This document shows, piece by piece, positions 63,282-64,000 of a stretch of 64,000 bases of DNA (position 1 is its first letter; every line of letters starts with the position of its first letter). Source of the DNA: Paenibacillus sp. MAEPY2 (lineage in GTDB: Bacteria; Bacillota; Bacilli; Paenibacillales; Paenibacillaceae); contig NZ_AWUK01000010.1 of assembly GCF_000499205.1 (NCBI RefSeq), forward strand, positions 186,001 through 250,000, given 5' to 3'. A model generated the notes under the pieces. The model did no database searches. It saw nothing but the letters and a program-made list of their open reading frames with translations, and was not told the origin of the DNA. The position numbers were made by a program, and so were the translations under genes.

Positions 63282-64000
63282 ATGGCTTTATTTCGCAAAG
63301 TAGTGTTGACCGTAGTAATGAGTATCTTGGCGTTGGCCATGCTATTTCCAATCCTAATCACATTCTCAAACTCTTTCATGACGGAGAGCGAAATTGACTA
63401 TAATTATCATCTTATTGGGAAAATGGTCAACGTTGCTGCAGGGGAGAAGAACGGTTTTATTAACCTGAAACTGATTCCCGACTGGGTTTCTTTCAACCAA
63501 TATGGGGAAGTGCTGTTGCATAAACCTCTCTTCCTGCACATGTTCTGGAATTCTGTCTTTATCGTGCTGCCGATCATCATCGGGCAGGTAGTTGTAGCTT
63601 CACTGGCAGCCTATGCCTTTGCCAAGCTCCGCTTCTGGGGAAGGGAGAAGCTGTTCGTTGTATACTTAATGACGATGCTGATGCCGTTTCAGGTGACGCT
63701 TGTCCCCAATTACATTATTGCGGACAAGATGGGGCTGATGAATAGCACATCTGCGATCATTTTGCCGGGAATATTCAGTGCGTTCGGTGTGTTTATGCTG
63801 AGGCAGTCCATGCTGCATATTCCATATTCTTACCTTGAGGCAGCCAAGATGGACGGGGCCGGACAGTTGAGGATTTTCTACTCGATCATGCTTCCGCTTA
63901 TCAAGCCGGGCATGGCGGCCTTGACGGTACTGCTGTTCGTGGATAACTGGAATATGGTGGAGCAGCCGCTGATCTTTTTAGAGGATGCTTTCAAACAGCC
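63282..64000 (+). CDS. Sugar ABC transporter permease, MalG/UgpE class (cut by window end)
   Basis: The open frame from the ATG at 63282 runs to the end of the window without a stop, giving at least 239 residues. The first span is VVLTVVMSILALAMLFPILI. A longer than usual extracellular loop follows (about residues 35-80), then the core spans and the EAA loop EAAKMDGAGQLRIFYSIMLP (about 187-207). GGAAGGA is upstream; a GTG nine bases earlier is too close to it. Its C-terminal 40-50 residues lie beyond the window. Confidence 0.88.
   Translation, partial: MALFRKVVLTVVMSILALAMLFPILITFSNSFMTESEIDYNYHLIGKMVNVAAGEKNGFINLKLIPDWVSFNQYGEVLLHKPLFLHMFWNSVFIVLPIIIGQVVVASLAAYAFAKLRFWGREKLFVVYLMTMLMPFQVTLVPNYIIADKMGLMNSTSAIILPGIFSAFGVFMLRQSMLHIPYSYLEAAKMDGAGQLRIFYSIMLPLIKPGMAALTVLLFVDNWNMVEQPLIFLEDAFKQ

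Noticed and set aside
1..64000. CRISPR arrays, tRNA and rRNA genes
   Set aside because: No regularly spaced direct repeats and no cloverleaf-like or rRNA-like segments were noticed on reading both strands; only the T-box leader has tRNA-related structure.

Overview
The window reads as chromosomal DNA of a Paenibacillus-like spore-forming Firmicute. The evidence is strong AGGAGG ribosome binding sites, an SLH-domain surface protein, several secreted proteins with copper-amine-oxidase-type stalk domains, a catecholate siderophore locus of the Bacillus dhb type, a T-box leader and many intrinsic terminators. No rRNA, tRNA or CRISPR array was seen. The species assignment is inference from gene content.

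Layout. 0.2-5 kb: a divergent SDR enzyme and a large S-layer-type protein with three SLH repeats. 5-11.2 kb: a GbsR-like regulator divergent from a six-gene operon (two sugar-type permeases, a UgpB-like binding lipoprotein, a HAD phosphatase, an SMR transporter, a metallophosphoesterase). 11.2-20 kb: a parS-like site, a type-B carboxylesterase, a VanZ-RDD membrane protein, a YjdM/PhnA zinc-ribbon protein, a YefM/RelE-type toxin-antitoxin pair, a T-box leader in front of a methyltransferase, a luciferase-like monooxygenase, and a TetR/SDR divergent pair with two matching operators. 20-27.4 kb: a visibly AT-rich accessory stretch. It holds a broken VWA gene, secreted stalk proteins, a metzincin-type protease with a secreted partner, an IS3 remnant, and a deletion scar joining two truncated convergent genes. 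27.5-36 kb: a YfbM protein, a stalk-domain lipoprotein, a GNAT-pentapeptide fusion, a MocR regulator-Ddl-GNAT cluster, a gene-free region that may encode an RNA, a GIY-YIG protein and a Bax-inhibitor-1 protein.

36-54.9 kb is the iron region. A Btr-like AraC activator and a FeuA-like binding protein come first. Then comes an esterase gene followed by dhbA-C-E-B-F and mbtH, with good Fur boxes before the activator and the esterase and a weaker one before the binding protein. Together these would make 2,3-dihydroxybenzoate, assemble it with an aliphatic amino acid and Thr into a cyclic trimeric lactone, take up the ferric complex and hydrolyse it. A broken MFS exporter start follows mbtH, and an Sfp-type phosphopantetheinyl transferase and an arylamine N-acetyltransferase lie just beyond on the other strand. 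No siderophore permease or ATPase gene is present here.

55-64 kb: greA, a multi-pass GT-C-like glycosyltransferase, a broken small gene, a two-component system with a co-transcribed lipoprotein, and a second sugar ABC transporter whose last permease runs off the window end.
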